Of a stretch of DNA of 64,000 nucleotides, positions 21,435 through 32,650 are shown piece after piece; the first letter of the stretch is position 1, and each line of letters opens with the position of its first letter. This stretch comes from Kingdonia uniflora. Its lineage: Eukaryota; Streptophyta; Magnoliopsida; Ranunculales; Circaeasteraceae. A program made the position numbers and the translations under genes. The stretch covers positions 372,001-436,000 of the forward strand of contig JACGCM010000465.1 in assembly GCA_014058105.1 (NCBI GenBank), in the 5' to 3' direction. The notes below the pieces were generated by a model. That model was not told where the DNA came from. It saw only the letters and a program-made list of their open reading frames with translations, and did no database searches.

Positions 21435-22516
21435 CGAGCTCTATATAATCCTCGTAAAAAACTTGGTCCAAACTCGCAAAAGTCTCTTCTGAAATCCAAG
21501 AATCGCCTTTCGTTCTTTTATCTACCCAACGATAAAGAACTCTCTTCGCCCCGAATCATCAACCATCTGATCAAGAATCTCATATATATCGTCTCGATAA
21601 CGGATACCTGGTATAGAAGATATCAGTAATGGGAGTGAACCCTGTCCATGATACTGTAATAATAACCTGACATTTAATATCTTGGAACGGTTTCCCGTAA
21701 GATCAATCTCATATGCATTTTCGCCATACCTCTGAATAACAATAAAAGACACCGTCTTGCGTAGTAAAAGCTTAGAAGCTACACCCGTTCGACGTTTTTC
21801 AATGTATAACATAACAAGGTCTCCTCGTGAAAAAATTACCTCATGTCGATGTTTATCCCCTTAGCCCATGACGCATGCATAAACGTCCTCTAGATGTTGT
21901 CGCACGTCTGTATGGAGAAACCGAATAGCTTCAACGAACTCTGTAGCACTATCTGAAACTGGAAAAAACTGAGGAATAGGAGTCAAATCAAGTACAGTGT
22001 CAGGTTGTACCCAGACACAATCTAGAATGGAGAGTCATGTAGAGTTGTTGTGGAGTTGTTGACAGAGCTATTAAATACGAACTCAGCTTGTGATAAAGCG
22101 AAATCCCACTCCGTTGGCCTATCTCCTGTAATACATCTTAGCAAATTACCCAAACTGCGATTGACGACCTCTGTTTGCCCATCCGTCTGCGGATGGAAAG
22201 CTGTAGAAAAGCGTAGCTTGCAGCGAAGTACCTTCATAATGTGCCCAAAAAATGCCCTGTGAATTGAATCGCTTATCTCTGGCTGACATGATCTAGTGTG
22301 GTACTCCAAGGGAACGATTTTTTGAAAAAATATGTAGGCGACGTTTACAGCGTTCTTTATTTTACTGCAAAGAATAAAATGTGTTATCTTGGAAAATCTG
22401 TCGACCACCACAAAAACGGAATCAAAACCCCTAACCTTAGGTAACCCTGTCACAAAATCCATCAATATGTTACTCCAATGGCATGTCAGTATCGATAAAG
22501 GAGTGTATAGACCCAT
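21435..22516 (-). pseudogene. pol: E2 integrase and chromodomain
   Basis: The core reads WSNILMDFVTGLPKV and [15 protein letters not shown] (first catalytic Asp), then FHPQTDGQTEVVNRSLGNLL (catalytic Glu) and DFALSQAEFVFNSSVN. The tail KRRTGVASKLLLRKTV, YGENAYEIDL (21,812-21,690) leads to a chromodomain-like end: YRDDIYEILDQMVDDSGRR, then after a frameshift WVDKRTKGDSWISEETF (about 21,620-21,470). Several stops. The DNG region is damaged. Confidence 0.8.
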
Positions 22517-22869
22517 ATTTTGTTATTTTCCCTTTGCCGTTGCACAGGAATAACACTTTTGTATAAAAGTGCTGACATCACGTCGCATTGAACCCCAGAA
22601 GTATTTATCCTACATAAGAGCCATAGTCTTGACCACTCCGAAGTGTCCCCCTAAACCCCCAGCTTGAACTTCTGAAATAAGTCTCTCCCTCTTTTATAGA
22701 AGGAATACATAACGTTGTTCCTTTGAAAAGATAGCCATCAAGAACTTTGTGTCTTTGTTTACAAGAGGTATAAATCTGACCAAAGAAATCATCTCCTGCA
22801 TATATAACTCTTGTAACTCGCCAAACCTAAAAACCGAGGTGCGAAGTGTGACCATTAGGTGAGTTGTAT

Positions 22870-24000
22870 GACTGATCAGGTCGACGAACCTATTCTTCTT
22901 TCCTTTGATATGTAAAACATGGAACTGAAAACTCTAGATATACCCGAACCATTTTGCCTACATATTGGCAGATACCCTCTGCTGACTGTGCATATGTCGT
23001 AGTGCATCATGGTCTGAATGGATAACGAACTCTCGGTGAACCAAATAGTGTCTTCAGTGCCACAGCACTCGAACAACTGCGAACAGGTCAATATCATATG
23101 TGGAATATCATAACTGAGCTCCTGACAATTTCTTACAAAAATAAGCAAAAGGTCGTCCCGACTGAGATAACATCGTACCAATGCCTGTTTTGCAAGCATC
23201 TGTCATAACCTCAAACACAGGACCTAAAAAATTTGGCAGTGCTAAGACCCGGGCTGTGGTAAGCTTCTGGTTAATCAACTGAAAGGCGGCATCTGCCTCC
23301 TCTACGCGTTTCCCATAAGGGATGTGATAGGTGCCATAATGTTAATGAACCCGTCAATAAAACGTCGATAGAAAGTAGTTAACCCATGGAAACTTTGTAC
23401 CTGTGTAGTACTCGTGGGTACCGGCCAAATCGTCTGAACTTTCTCCTTGTCTACCTGAATCCCCTAAGAAGAAATCATGTAACCCACGAAGTTCACCAAA
23501 TCAACCATAAAAAAGCATTTTTGAGTTGCAGATATAGTTTGTGTCGTCGCAGATCCTGTAAGACCCTCTCAACATGTATCACGTGCTCTTCTTTAGTCCG
23601 ACTATGGATCAGGATATCATTAAAATAGGCAACGGCAAATCGCTCTGCAATGCAGTCTCATAGGACCTCTGTCATTAAACGCATGAAAGTAGACAGAGCG
23701 TTAGATAGCCCAAATGGCATAACCAACCAGTCGTAGAGACCATCCTTAGTCTTAAAAGTTGTTTTCCATTCATCCCCTGGCTGCATACGAATCTAATTTT
23801 GAAAACACCCGTGCCCCAAAAAGGTCATCTATCATGTCCTCTAACCTCATAAAAAAAATTTTGTACTTCACTATAATCTTGTTGACTTGTTGACCGCTCG
23901 GCAATCAACGCACATGCGATAACTCTCGTCCTTTTTAGGGACTAGAAGTGTTGGAACCGCCACAGGCGACATACTTTCTCTCAACAGACCTTTCTCATAT
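22870..24000 (-). pseudogene. pol: E2 reverse transcriptase and RNase H
   Basis: The plus-strand text encodes, in reverse, [12 protein letters not shown] near 23,950-23,915, a region corresponding to [14 protein letters not shown] (about 23,830), [16 protein letters not shown] (23,720-23,680), the YxDD region near 23,640-23,610 with YFNDILIHS (the first D of the box is N), then RNase H with MTDACKTGIGTMLSQSG near 23,200-23,160. Collinear with E1. Frames are broken at least six times. Confidence 0.75.
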
Positions 24001-24239
24001 TACTCAGCGACCTGTTGCTGTAATTTCACATGCTCAGCAAGAGCCATACGGTAATGGGGCAAATGGGGTAATGGTGCACCTCGGACTAAGTCAATAGTGT
24101 GTTGAATATCTCGTAATAGGGGCAAATCGAGTAACTCTGGCTCGTGACAAACATCTGAAAACTGCTCAAGCAATGGTCGTAGCTCGTCAGGAACTGCAGT
24201 AGGGGGTATCGTCATCGTACACACCAACGCATAAATGAC

Positions 24240-25302
24240 TCTCGCTTCAGCTAGAAAACCGGTATGCTGAACCACGGGAGCCCCAACCGGTGGTAAACAT
24301 CGCCATTTCTGCCGAACTCCTTGCAAAGTGAAAACGTATACATTGGGTCGTCCCACATGTACTGCGCTTCTCTCCTATTGCCAAGGTCTTCCCAAAATCA
24401 AATGACACACATCCATTCCAATTACCATGCACATAATAGTATCTTCGTAGCTACCCATATTGATTTTTACCTGTGTACAAAATAGTGGACGAGTCGTACT
24501 ATCCCTCTGTAACCAATGGAGCGTAATGGGTTAGGGATACGAAGTCAATCAGAGATGTAATTTCTCTGCCATGCCACGTCTTCTGAGATAAAATTCTCTG
24601 TAGACCCATTATCAACTATAGTTTCCAACCCCTTACCATCTGATTCGACCCTCGTTCAAAAAATAATATACTTCTTCTAGTACTCATCCACTCCTGAACC
24701 ATTTTTGTTATCTGCTAACCGAACCGTAGAACGTCGATAACCTCTTAGGTAGAACCTTTGCCCTTTTTGGCCGTTGGTGAGGCAATGGATCTACCGTAGT
24801 TGACTCGTGAATATTCTCTATCTCTTCGCATAGTATGGGAGTTGCCTTTACGTCGACCTCGGAACCTTATCCCTCCCCCGCGATCATTGGCTCGCCGCTA
24901 TGGGTGTCCCAATACCCTCTCTCACTGGTGCCAGTGTGGGTTCCTCGATGGTGGCCTTCAGGGACGCATCTCTCACTGCTCCTGGCGTAAGTTCCTCCAC
25001 GGTATCCCTCATGGCCACCTCTCTCGCTACTGTCGACGAAGGTGACGCCGGTACGGATTGTGGGGACGCCTCCCTTGCTGCTGCTGGCACTGGGACCTCT
25101 CTCTCCTTCGCGCTCGACATTGTCGCCGTTTTGTTTTTTTCGACGGTCGGCATTGTAGATCCGGAGTCCTCTCTAATTCCCTTCTCCGATTTGCGAATTC
25201 ATGGTAACGGAGTTGGTGCAATTTAGGTTTTCTTAGGTTGAATCTCACGCTGATTAGGCACTTCAATTGGGTAGATTTCACGCCACAAAACCGTGACCTC
25301 AT
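24240..25302 (-). pseudogene. gag: E2 gag and protease remnants
   Basis: Near the primer site, frame 25153-24884 (MPTVEKNKTATMSSAKE) is A/E/P-rich with a loose repeat (VAREVAMRDTVEEL, AVRDASLKATIEEP), as in disordered gag tails. Downstream, 24,660-24,240 aligns by position with the protease region of E1. Too decayed for domain calls. Confidence 0.4.
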
Positions 25303-25556
25303 TGTGAGATTTTGTTCGTGAACTTCCTAACGCAACATCAGCTTCTTAACTTACAACACCAATCACCCGTTGAGCCTTCTCTCCGTTGATTCCTTGTGTT
25401 GGATTATACTCGGGTTTCCTCCATCAAATTCAATTGATTCCCTTTCTCTCATACCCGCCTCAATCTCCGCGATTCGCACAATTGCTTAAACATACATTGC
25501 AAAACTAGAATTCGTCATCTCTTAACCACGGAACAAATCTCGCTCTGGTACCAAAT

Positions 25557-25761
25557 TGATAGAAATTAAGTACTGAAGCAAGACGATTTATTGAAATTAA
25601 AACTAGGATTTTTAGAGTTTTCCCCTAAACTCACATAAATTCCATAAACTAAGAGAACTGCCTACTCTAGGAGGTTCCCCTCCTATTTATTAACCAAAGC
25701 AACTACTAAAACGGAAATAAGTACGTGCCTCGTGGGTCACGATCCATCCCACGATCTATCA
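25557..25761 (-). repeat. E2 5' LTR (right)
   Basis: TGATAGAAATTAAG to CGATCTATCA. The primer site lies directly on its left. Confidence 0.9.
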
Positions 25762-25861
25762 ATATGTATTTGGCCTTGGCCTTTATATTGATGTCCATTC
25801 TTATCTCCACCAATATGAAAATGAATACGAAAAATGAGGAAGCCAGATCTGAAACACTCAC

Positions 25862-28800
25862 CTAAGTATAGTTCTGAAACCAGGTCGCCCATATTTGTCA
25901 TCTGGGGGGAAATATGTTCCACCCATCATGGGTTTTAAATCAGGTGAGAGGAAAACACTCAGCGGCCAACCACCCCCACCATACACCGCTTGCACATATG
26001 TCATGTATACCTACAGAGATAATATAACATAACTTAACTGTGTGCATGACTTGACATAAAAGAAATATTTAAAAGGGAAAAAATCAATACTCATACTCTC
26101 TTATTTCGAGGAGGTAGATCAATGAGAGAAAGATAAAATAAAATGTAACTAAACTGCTTGCATACCTTAACAGAAGTTACATTCAAGAGCGTAGAAGAAA
26201 AATCAATGCACTCACTATTTTTTCGAGGAGGTAAATCAATGCTAATACTAACAATTAATCAAGGATGCTGAGGGTATTGTAACTGTGATTGTGGGATTGA
26301 TAGCGATGACGGAGGGTTAGCGGTAACAACGACAAAATTCTCTATTCAAAGGATGAGTAAGACTGTTGAGAGGCCTTGAGGTACACTCAAGAAAAATCCA
26401 GGGGTAACGAAAAGGGCGATAGGAAAACGAAAGCCATTGAGACTAGGTCCTTGGATCACAAATTCATTAACAAATCAACTACGAGGTCCAAAGTAGTGAA
26501 GTGAGCTTCTAATCTTGAGTATGGAAAGATGGCCCCGATTGAAGAAATGGGCTGAGTTGCTGATGGTGAAGAGTTACTCAAGGGAAAAATAATGACAGCT
26601 AATGAGGTTGGACATTACCATATTTCTTCCTAGCTTCATTCGTACTACCACTATTTGTGTTGTTTCGCCTACGAAAAACCCTTACTGATTCCCACTCAAT
26701 ATCGTTAATCGCCTTTGAATTTAAACGATTTAGAACAAATCTCATGTAAGGATAGGTCGTGGTTTTTGCACTCAAGATACTTAAGGCCTTACAAAGCAAG
26801 GAAAGTTGAGAGGATAGGAAAGTCACCAAGATCTCTTGATAGTATTCACGAATCTCTGGTTTTCATGATCATTGCATAGGTTTTATTGTTTCTGCTTAAA
26901 ACTGCGTACGCGGAAGAGATTAACAAACACAATTTATAAAATGATCTATTTATTCAATTCAATCAATGATTACAAGCTCTCTCTCTCTAAACCCATCTAG
27001 GGTTTCTCATCTCTCAGAACTCAACACTAACTTTTCCTCTCCATGAACATCCTATAAGTAGGAAATTTCTAACTTCTCTCCACTAACCACTCTCCTAACA
27101 AAATAGGAAACTACCTAATAGTAATCCCCTAATTAGAAGATTTTCTAAATAAAATAAAATAACTCCAAATAATGCAAAAAAGAAAACTACTAGAGATCAA
27201 TCACATAGGAAATGTGCATACGACCTACGACCTATCAGCTTCTAATAGAGAGCGGAATAAATGCGGCGGTATTATATTGGAGGGAGGGGTAGGGATACAG
27301 TTGTGGGAGGGTATGGTTGATGAAGATAGGGTAGAGGCAGCAACAAGATACATTATGAAAAGGACATTTCAAGTTATGGTAGCTCTTGAGCTAAACGTCG
27401 ATGGTTGTAGGGAAAAGTTGTTGATATGTTCTCTTTATCTAATGTCGAGGAGAATAAAGAGTCGCTCGGGTTATTGCAAGCAAAGAATGGGGTGGGAAAT
27501 GACTTATCTACTGAGGCAGGAGTATACAGAAAACGAGATTGAAGATGGCTTTTGCGAAGAAAGATGCAGTGAGTTAAAATCATTGAGATGTGTTGTAGAT
27601 TCTGATGTAATGAGGTGGAAGAGATGTTCAAGGGAAGATAGTTACTAATGCATATTAAGATAATTTCGTGGAATGCAAGGAGTTTGAGTACGAGAGAGGA
27701 GGGATCTTAGATTTTAAGTAAGAAAGTTCAATCACTCTATTCCGTTACTAGAAAAACTGAACTTCAACACATGACTCAACGTATTGTTAGGGGGCTATGG
27801 GGGTTCGAGAGGGTGTGGGCCGGTGGCAGTGGATTCTCTTGGGGCTTTAAGAGGTATATTGGATATCTGGGAGATGGCGGTAGTCAAGGTATATTGAATT
27901 TCAGTATCTGGATTCAAAGGTTGATTTGATGCCTTCGTGGGCTTCGCAGGTGATGGTTGTGATAAATTTCTGATGCCACTCTCTGCGGAATGGAGCTACG
28001 TATCTCAAATCACTTGACTCCCCTAAGGTGGGAAAGTCTGAGGTTCTCTGGCATCATCTTTCTTGAATTCTTGATCAATTTTGGGGGTGAAGCCATTAAA
28101 ACTAATTTACTCCATGACGTATCTACACTCCAGTCTCAATTGGTCTCAAATTCACAGGGTCACAACACTAATAAAGATCTATAGACGAGAGAAGAGTTTA
28201 GATTTGGAAGTTTTGATCAGATCTAGAGTGTGTGTGTTTTTTTTTTTGAAGAACCGGAAAAATATGAAAAAAATTCATGCACCGAATATTTGCGCCGTAT
28301 TCATAAGTACCCTCCAATTACTTGTTATCCAACACACCCAAGTTGAATCCTAAGAGCCTACTAATATATACAATGCTTGATACCTAACTATGTTGGGATG
28401 TATTTTTAATAATACGAGAGTGACTTCCACATCATCCACAAAACCTTCAAACCTCAAACTACAGCTTATGCAGGCCGCCTCATATTTTGAAAATATGGGG
28501 CACCAACACTTTCTAGGAAATCCATGACTTTTATTGTGTTTGAAGACACAGAGTTAGTTTATTCATATATTCCCCAAAAGTCTCTTTCAGCCTCTTAAAC
28601 TGCCGATGTAGTTGTAATTTACCTTCTCTTTCTAGATTAGTTTAATCAAAGAAAGAGCCTACACTATCTTAAGATGTAAACGCAACCCTGTCTACCTTAG
28701 CTAAGAATACAAGAAACTCACAGACCAATCCATGAATTTGAGACCAGTAATTCTTACCTTATCGACATCAGGACGCTCCTCGCGGTCCACCTATTATAAT

Positions 28801-29505
28801 TAACAAAGAAAATTAATACAAGTGCAATAACTCCTCGAATGTGTAATGCTAGCGTGAATCTAGTACCTTAATGCTAACGAACCATTTGTTCAACAATTTT
28901 GCAACCTCTTTGCTTTCGAACGACTCCGCCTCCATAACGTGACACCTAACAAATAAATTACACTTAATCAGCTACGCAAAAAACATAAACTTGAAAATAA
29001 GTTTCAATCACTCACCAATGACATGTACTGTACCCAACTTCTCACCAAAATCAATCAATCAACCCATAAACATAAACAAACAGATCAAATACAAAACGAA
29101 CTTGATAATAAATATAGTTAGTTAGGTTCAAGAAAATTCTCAGAAAAACATATACATACTTGACAAGAAAATTGGGGCATCTCTCTTTCGAGCTTCTTCA
29201 AATGCTTCCTCGCCCCAAGGATACCAATTCACAGGGTTATGAGAGTGTTGGAGGAGGTACGGACTGTGTTCCATTGCAAGGCGATTGGTGAAATTGTGCG
29301 CCATTGACAAGACCTTGAGAGAGTGAGTACGTCGATGATGATGATGATGATGTTTGTATTTGTTTAGAAAGAAAAGAGAAGTGAGTCTCTTGATGATGGG
29401 CATAGAAGAGGAAGAAGTGATGGGAAGAAGAGGGTGAGGTTGAGTGACATTTGGAACCAGGAATTGAATATTTTTTAGCTGAGGTGGCGTTTGTTTTTTC
29501 TCCAA
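25862..29505 (-). CDS. 5' half of a SPATA20-like thioredoxin-domain gene (five exons)
   Basis: Plant relative of SPATA20 / bacterial YyaL proteins (thioredoxin-like N-terminus plus glycosidase-like fold). Exons on the minus strand: 29505-29160, 29037-29016 (22 bp), 28945-28867, 28790-28758, 26010-25862. Every junction has AG/GT in phase (donors GTATGT, GTGAGT, GTACTA, GTAAGA, GTGAGT). They encode [19 protein letters not shown] and [36 protein letters not shown] with the CxxC redox pair, [16 protein letters not shown], and [19 protein letters not shown] up to [18 protein letters not shown]. No stop is seen. The start is uncertain: Met 29505 or Met 29403, whose N-terminus, with a His run, would suit a transit peptide. 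Exons 6 onward are missing from the window; E2 begins 100 bp further on. Confidence 0.8.
26011..26884. other. Part of intron 4 of the SPATA20-like gene
   Basis: Non-coding. A phrase CGAGGAGGTA(G/A)ATCAATG occurs twice (near 26,107 and 26,224). The minus-strand 76-codon frame at 26,599-26,829 has no recognisable family. Confidence 0.4.
26885..27175 (-). repeat. LTR-like stretch, possible solo LTR
   Basis: Layout resembles the minus-oriented LTRs of E1, E2 and E5: GCGGAAGAGATTAAC near one end, a TTTATTCAATTCAATCAATG stretch, CT runs, CATCTAGGGTTTCTC, then ATAGGAAACTACC. No second copy or target duplication in the window, so the limits are approximate. Confidence 0.3.
27172..27648 (+). pseudogene. 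Candidate LINE ORF1 remnant
   Basis: A 158-codon open frame whose stop TAA overlaps the ATG of the LINE endonuclease frame (TAATG at 27646-27650). It is rich in charged residues and shows no zinc knuckle. Assignment rests only on its position before ORF2, so it may be chance. Confidence 0.3.
27648..28150 (+). pseudogene. LINE (non-LTR retrotransposon) endonuclease remnant
   Basis: The frame starts [13 protein letters not shown], the start of the apurinic-type endonuclease of plant L1-like LINEs (MKIxSWNxRGL). After stops and frame changes it continues with [17 protein letters not shown] and [17 protein letters not shown], matching the TKLE..MVR.LWG and LGASGGIL.MWD segments. No reverse transcriptase follows, so the copy is truncated on its 3' side or recombined. 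It lies in intron 4 of the SPATA20-like gene in the opposite direction. Confidence 0.6.
28151..28757. other. Rest of intron 4
   Basis: No feature recognised up to the donor of exon 4 at 28,757. A T-run lies near 28,233. Confidence 0.5.
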
Positions 29506-29524
29506 GTCAGACTTAGAACTTTAA

Positions 29525-29909
29525 GAGCATCTCCAACAGTGATTTTTTAGGTTTGGGTTGGGTTTGTCAGACCAAACCCAAACTCACACCCAAACGCCTT
29601 CCCATAGTCCATAAACGAGTTTGAGTTTGTTGATGTGACTTTGTCAGAACTCAACTAAGTGTGAGCTCTTCGCACTAAAAAAAATGAGTTTGGCGTACTT
29701 TTAATTACTGTGCGGTGTTCTGATTACCGCCCACGGGTTTGTCAGACCAAACCTAAACTCACACCCAAACGCCTTCCAACAGTCCCTAAACGATTTTGAG
29801 TTTGTTGACGTGACTTTGTCAGAACTCAACTGAGTGTGAGCTCCTCATACTAAAAAAATATGAGTTTGGCGTACTTTTAATTACTGCACTGTGTTCTGAT
29901 TACCGCCTG
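29525..29909. repeat. Dimeric 175-bp repeat with GAGCATCTCCAACAGTG end
   Basis: GGGTTTGTCAGACCAAACC starts at 29560 and again at 29735, and the two 175-bp units match almost fully (TTTGAGTTTGTTGA, TTTGTCAGAACTCAACT, GAGTTTGGCGTACTTTTAAT). The preceding phrase GAGCATCTCCAACAG is common in plant genomes at ends of small non-autonomous DNA elements (recalled, not checked). No inverted end was seen at the right. Confidence 0.6.
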
Positions 29910-29956
29910 CCCAGAAAAATCCAGGCGGCAATTAAAAGTCCGTTTATCCATTATGC

Positions 29957-31600
29957 ATGATCAAGATCGAAAAAGGGAAAAAACTTAAGAAAGATGACCG
30001 AATTACGTCATACTGCAAAATGATCACTTCGAAAAAATATGCCAAACTTCTGCCTAGCTTCAGGAAGGCAAAGCGTCCATATCATATTTCTTTTGAAGAC
30101 TGCGATACCAATCAAGTGAAGTATCCCCACGATGACCTACTAGTAATAATGTTCAAAGTAGGCCAAGATTACCTCCATACACTCCCCGTGGACATAGGTA
30201 GCGCGGCAGATGTACTCTTCAAGAGGACTATTGACGTTCTTAATCTCAAAGATTTTGTCAAAGTCTTGACAATAACTATCACAGGTTTTTACGGTTCCAA
30301 GGAACTTGCATTGGGATAAATCATATTGCATGTTCAAGCAGGGTTTAAAATGACGTTCGTCAAGTTCATCATAATCAATGTCGAGTCTAAGTACTTAGGG
30401 ATCTTGGGTAGGAATTGGCTTCATTCACTCAAAGCGGTGCTTTTAACATATCATATCGCTTTGCATTTTCAACATATTACGGGGTTTACAAGATTAAAGG
30501 AAGTCAAGCCATCGAAAGGATGTGGGAAAACACCACCACGAATACTCAAGCATCAAAACTTCTTAAAGCATAACAATTATAGAAAGAACCTCTCCTAATG
30601 TTCGAGTAACATGTTATTGAAACTGTGAAATCGATAAAGCTCGACGGACCTGGGAAATGTACTTTCATCAACTCCAAACTCTCTACAAAAGAAAAAGAAA
30701 CACTCCTGCAACTTTTAAAAAAGAATGTCGGTGTCTTTGCATGGTCTTTTCAAGAAATGCCTGGAATTAATCCTTCCATTGTTTGCCACAATCTAAACCT
30801 AGTACCTGACAGTAAAGACGTAGTACATAAATGATGTAATTTGACACCCAAACTTTGAGAAGCAGTTAATGAGGAAATTGATAAACTACTTTGAGTTGTA
30901 TTCAACCGAGAAGCTAAATATCCAGAATGGGTATCAAATATTGTCGTTATTCCAAAGTAGAACGGGAAGATCAGGGTCAGCGTGGATTTTACATAACCTA
31001 CAAGTTTCCACCCAAAGATAACTTCCCCCTACCTTTGATCCCTTAACTTCTTGATTCTGTGGTGGACCATGAACTCTTATCAATGATGGATGCAGCTTCA
31101 GGGTACAATCACGTACCACTTGTCGAAGAAGATCAAAAAAATTTGAAGTTTATAATAAAAAGAGGCATTTATTGTTATATAGTCATATCTTTTAGACTAA
31201 AGAACGCCAGGGCAACGTATCAATGGCTAGTGACAAAAATGTTTAAAGACCAACTGGGAAAAACTATGGAAGTATACATCGATGACATGATTTGTAAAAG
31301 CCTAAAGAAGGAACACCATTGCGATAATTTTCAGACCATCTGCGATATACTTGGCGCTTATCGAATGAAATTAAATTCAAAAAAATATTAATTCGAGGTG
31401 GCTTCTGGTAAATTCTTAGGCCATTTGGTAAGCAAATGGGGGATATAAATCAACCTATAACAGATCAAGGCACTTATGGCCATGCCCTCTCCTTGAACAG
31501 AGAAGGACTTCCAGAAGCTAGCTGAGAAAATAGTCGTTCTTCACAGATTTATCTCGAAGTCATCTGATCAATGCAAACCTATTTTCCTCTTTCTTCGTAG
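29957..31600 (+). pseudogene. pol: Element A protease and reverse transcriptase
   Basis: The protease is seen in frame 29957-30319 (VGQDYLHTLPVDIGSAADVL; the usual DTG is DIG here). RT follows: MPGINPSIVCHNLNL, a separate frame with EAVNEEIDKLL, MMDAASGYNHVPLVEEDQKN, and the catalytic box in MEVYIDDMICKSLKKEHH (about 31,268-31,320), then ASGKFLGHLVS. The protein needs at least eight frame or stop changes, so it is dead. Confidence 0.8.
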
Positions 31601-32650
31601 GAACCCAGCTTCGGTCACCAGGAAACAACCCAGGCAAAATCATATAGACTTCAGAATGCGAATTGGCCTTTTAAGACTTAAAGAGATACTTGGGGCGTCC
31701 TCCAATAATGAGCTCTCCAGTTAATGGCAAATTTTTAACACTGTATTTGACGACAACAGAAGACTCAATCAATTATGTCTCATTCGAGAAGATGAAGGAG
31801 TTGAAAATCTAATTTACTTCATCAGTAAAACTATAATGTCTGCATAAACAAGGTACACAATTACCGAAAAGAATTTGTTCACTTTGGTTTACAATTCTCA
31901 AAAACTTTGACCTTATTTCCAAGCACATCATATCAAATTCCCTCTTCAGCTAGTCCTTTCCAAAATAGAAAAATCCAGAAGGGTGCAACAATAGTCTGTA
32001 TTTCTAAGAGAATATGACATATCTTTTTGAACCCCAAATTTCAATTAAAGGGCAAGGCGTCACCGACTTTCTAGCAGACTTCCCCTCAAATACCCTGAAT
32101 GGGAGGAGCTCAAAGAAGTATTAACCAATGATTTTATCCGGAACCAGATGTATGGTCAAAAAGTACAAGATAGAGACTCTTTACAGATGGATCTGTAGGA
32201 CCTTGTGGATCAGGCATTGAGATCATTCTTGTCATACCTTCTAACCACAGAATCAAGAAAGCAATTTAGCTCAAGTTCTACGCGTCCAATTACAAGACTG
32301 AGTTGGATGCAATCTTACATGGTTTAATCTTACATTAAAACTTGGGCCGAAAGACATAGCATTCTATGTAGATTCATTGTTAGTGACCAACCACTACAAC
32401 AAGACATTCAAAACATCAAGAAAGATGATCGAATATGTTGCTCTAGTCGAAGAGAAGATGAAGAAGTTTGGAAGATGCACTATCTCTTATTTTCCAAGGA
32501 CTAAAAATAGATATGCTGATATGTTAGCCTACATTATAATAATGCTGAAAGATAGCGAGAACACTAGACATTTAAGTTATCCACCATTCAAGTCTCGACA
32601 ACAAGAATATGATGCAAGTCCAACTAACACAAGATGATGATCCTGAAGAC
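31600..32650 (+). pseudogene. pol: Element A RNase H and second (archaeal-like) RNase H
   Basis: The first RNase H is visible as VENLIYFISKTIM (31,800-31,840) and the connection region. A second domain follows: RLFTDGSVGPCGSGIEI (from about 32,170), ASNYKTELDAILHGL (about 32,285), FYVDSLLVTNHYN (32,360-32,400), then YFPRTKNRYADMLAYI. This DG..E..D..D order after the standard RNase H is the second, archaeal-like RNase H known from Tat-lineage elements. Confidence 0.7.

Larger units (their letters stand above)
21199..25761 (-). mobile_element. Chromovirus-type Ty3/Gypsy element E2
   Basis: LTRs of 199 bp (21199-21397) and 205 bp (25557-25761), with inverted ends TGATAGA and TCTATCA in the right copy. 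Flanks ATATA and ATATG are a likely 5-bp target duplication with one change. Minus-strand order: 5' LTR, primer site TTGGTACCAGAGC (plus 25542-25554), gag, protease, reverse transcriptase, RNase H, integrase, chromodomain, purine tract AGAGAGGGAGAGT, 3' LTR. Related in sequence to E1. Its 5' LTR lies 100 bp beyond exon 5 of the SPATA20-like gene, on the same strand. Confidence 0.85.

Noticed and set aside
25737..25922. 61-codon minus frame across the E2 LTR edge
   Set aside because: It overlaps exon 5 of the SPATA20-like gene in another frame and runs into the LTR; the exon frame has family matches and splice borders.
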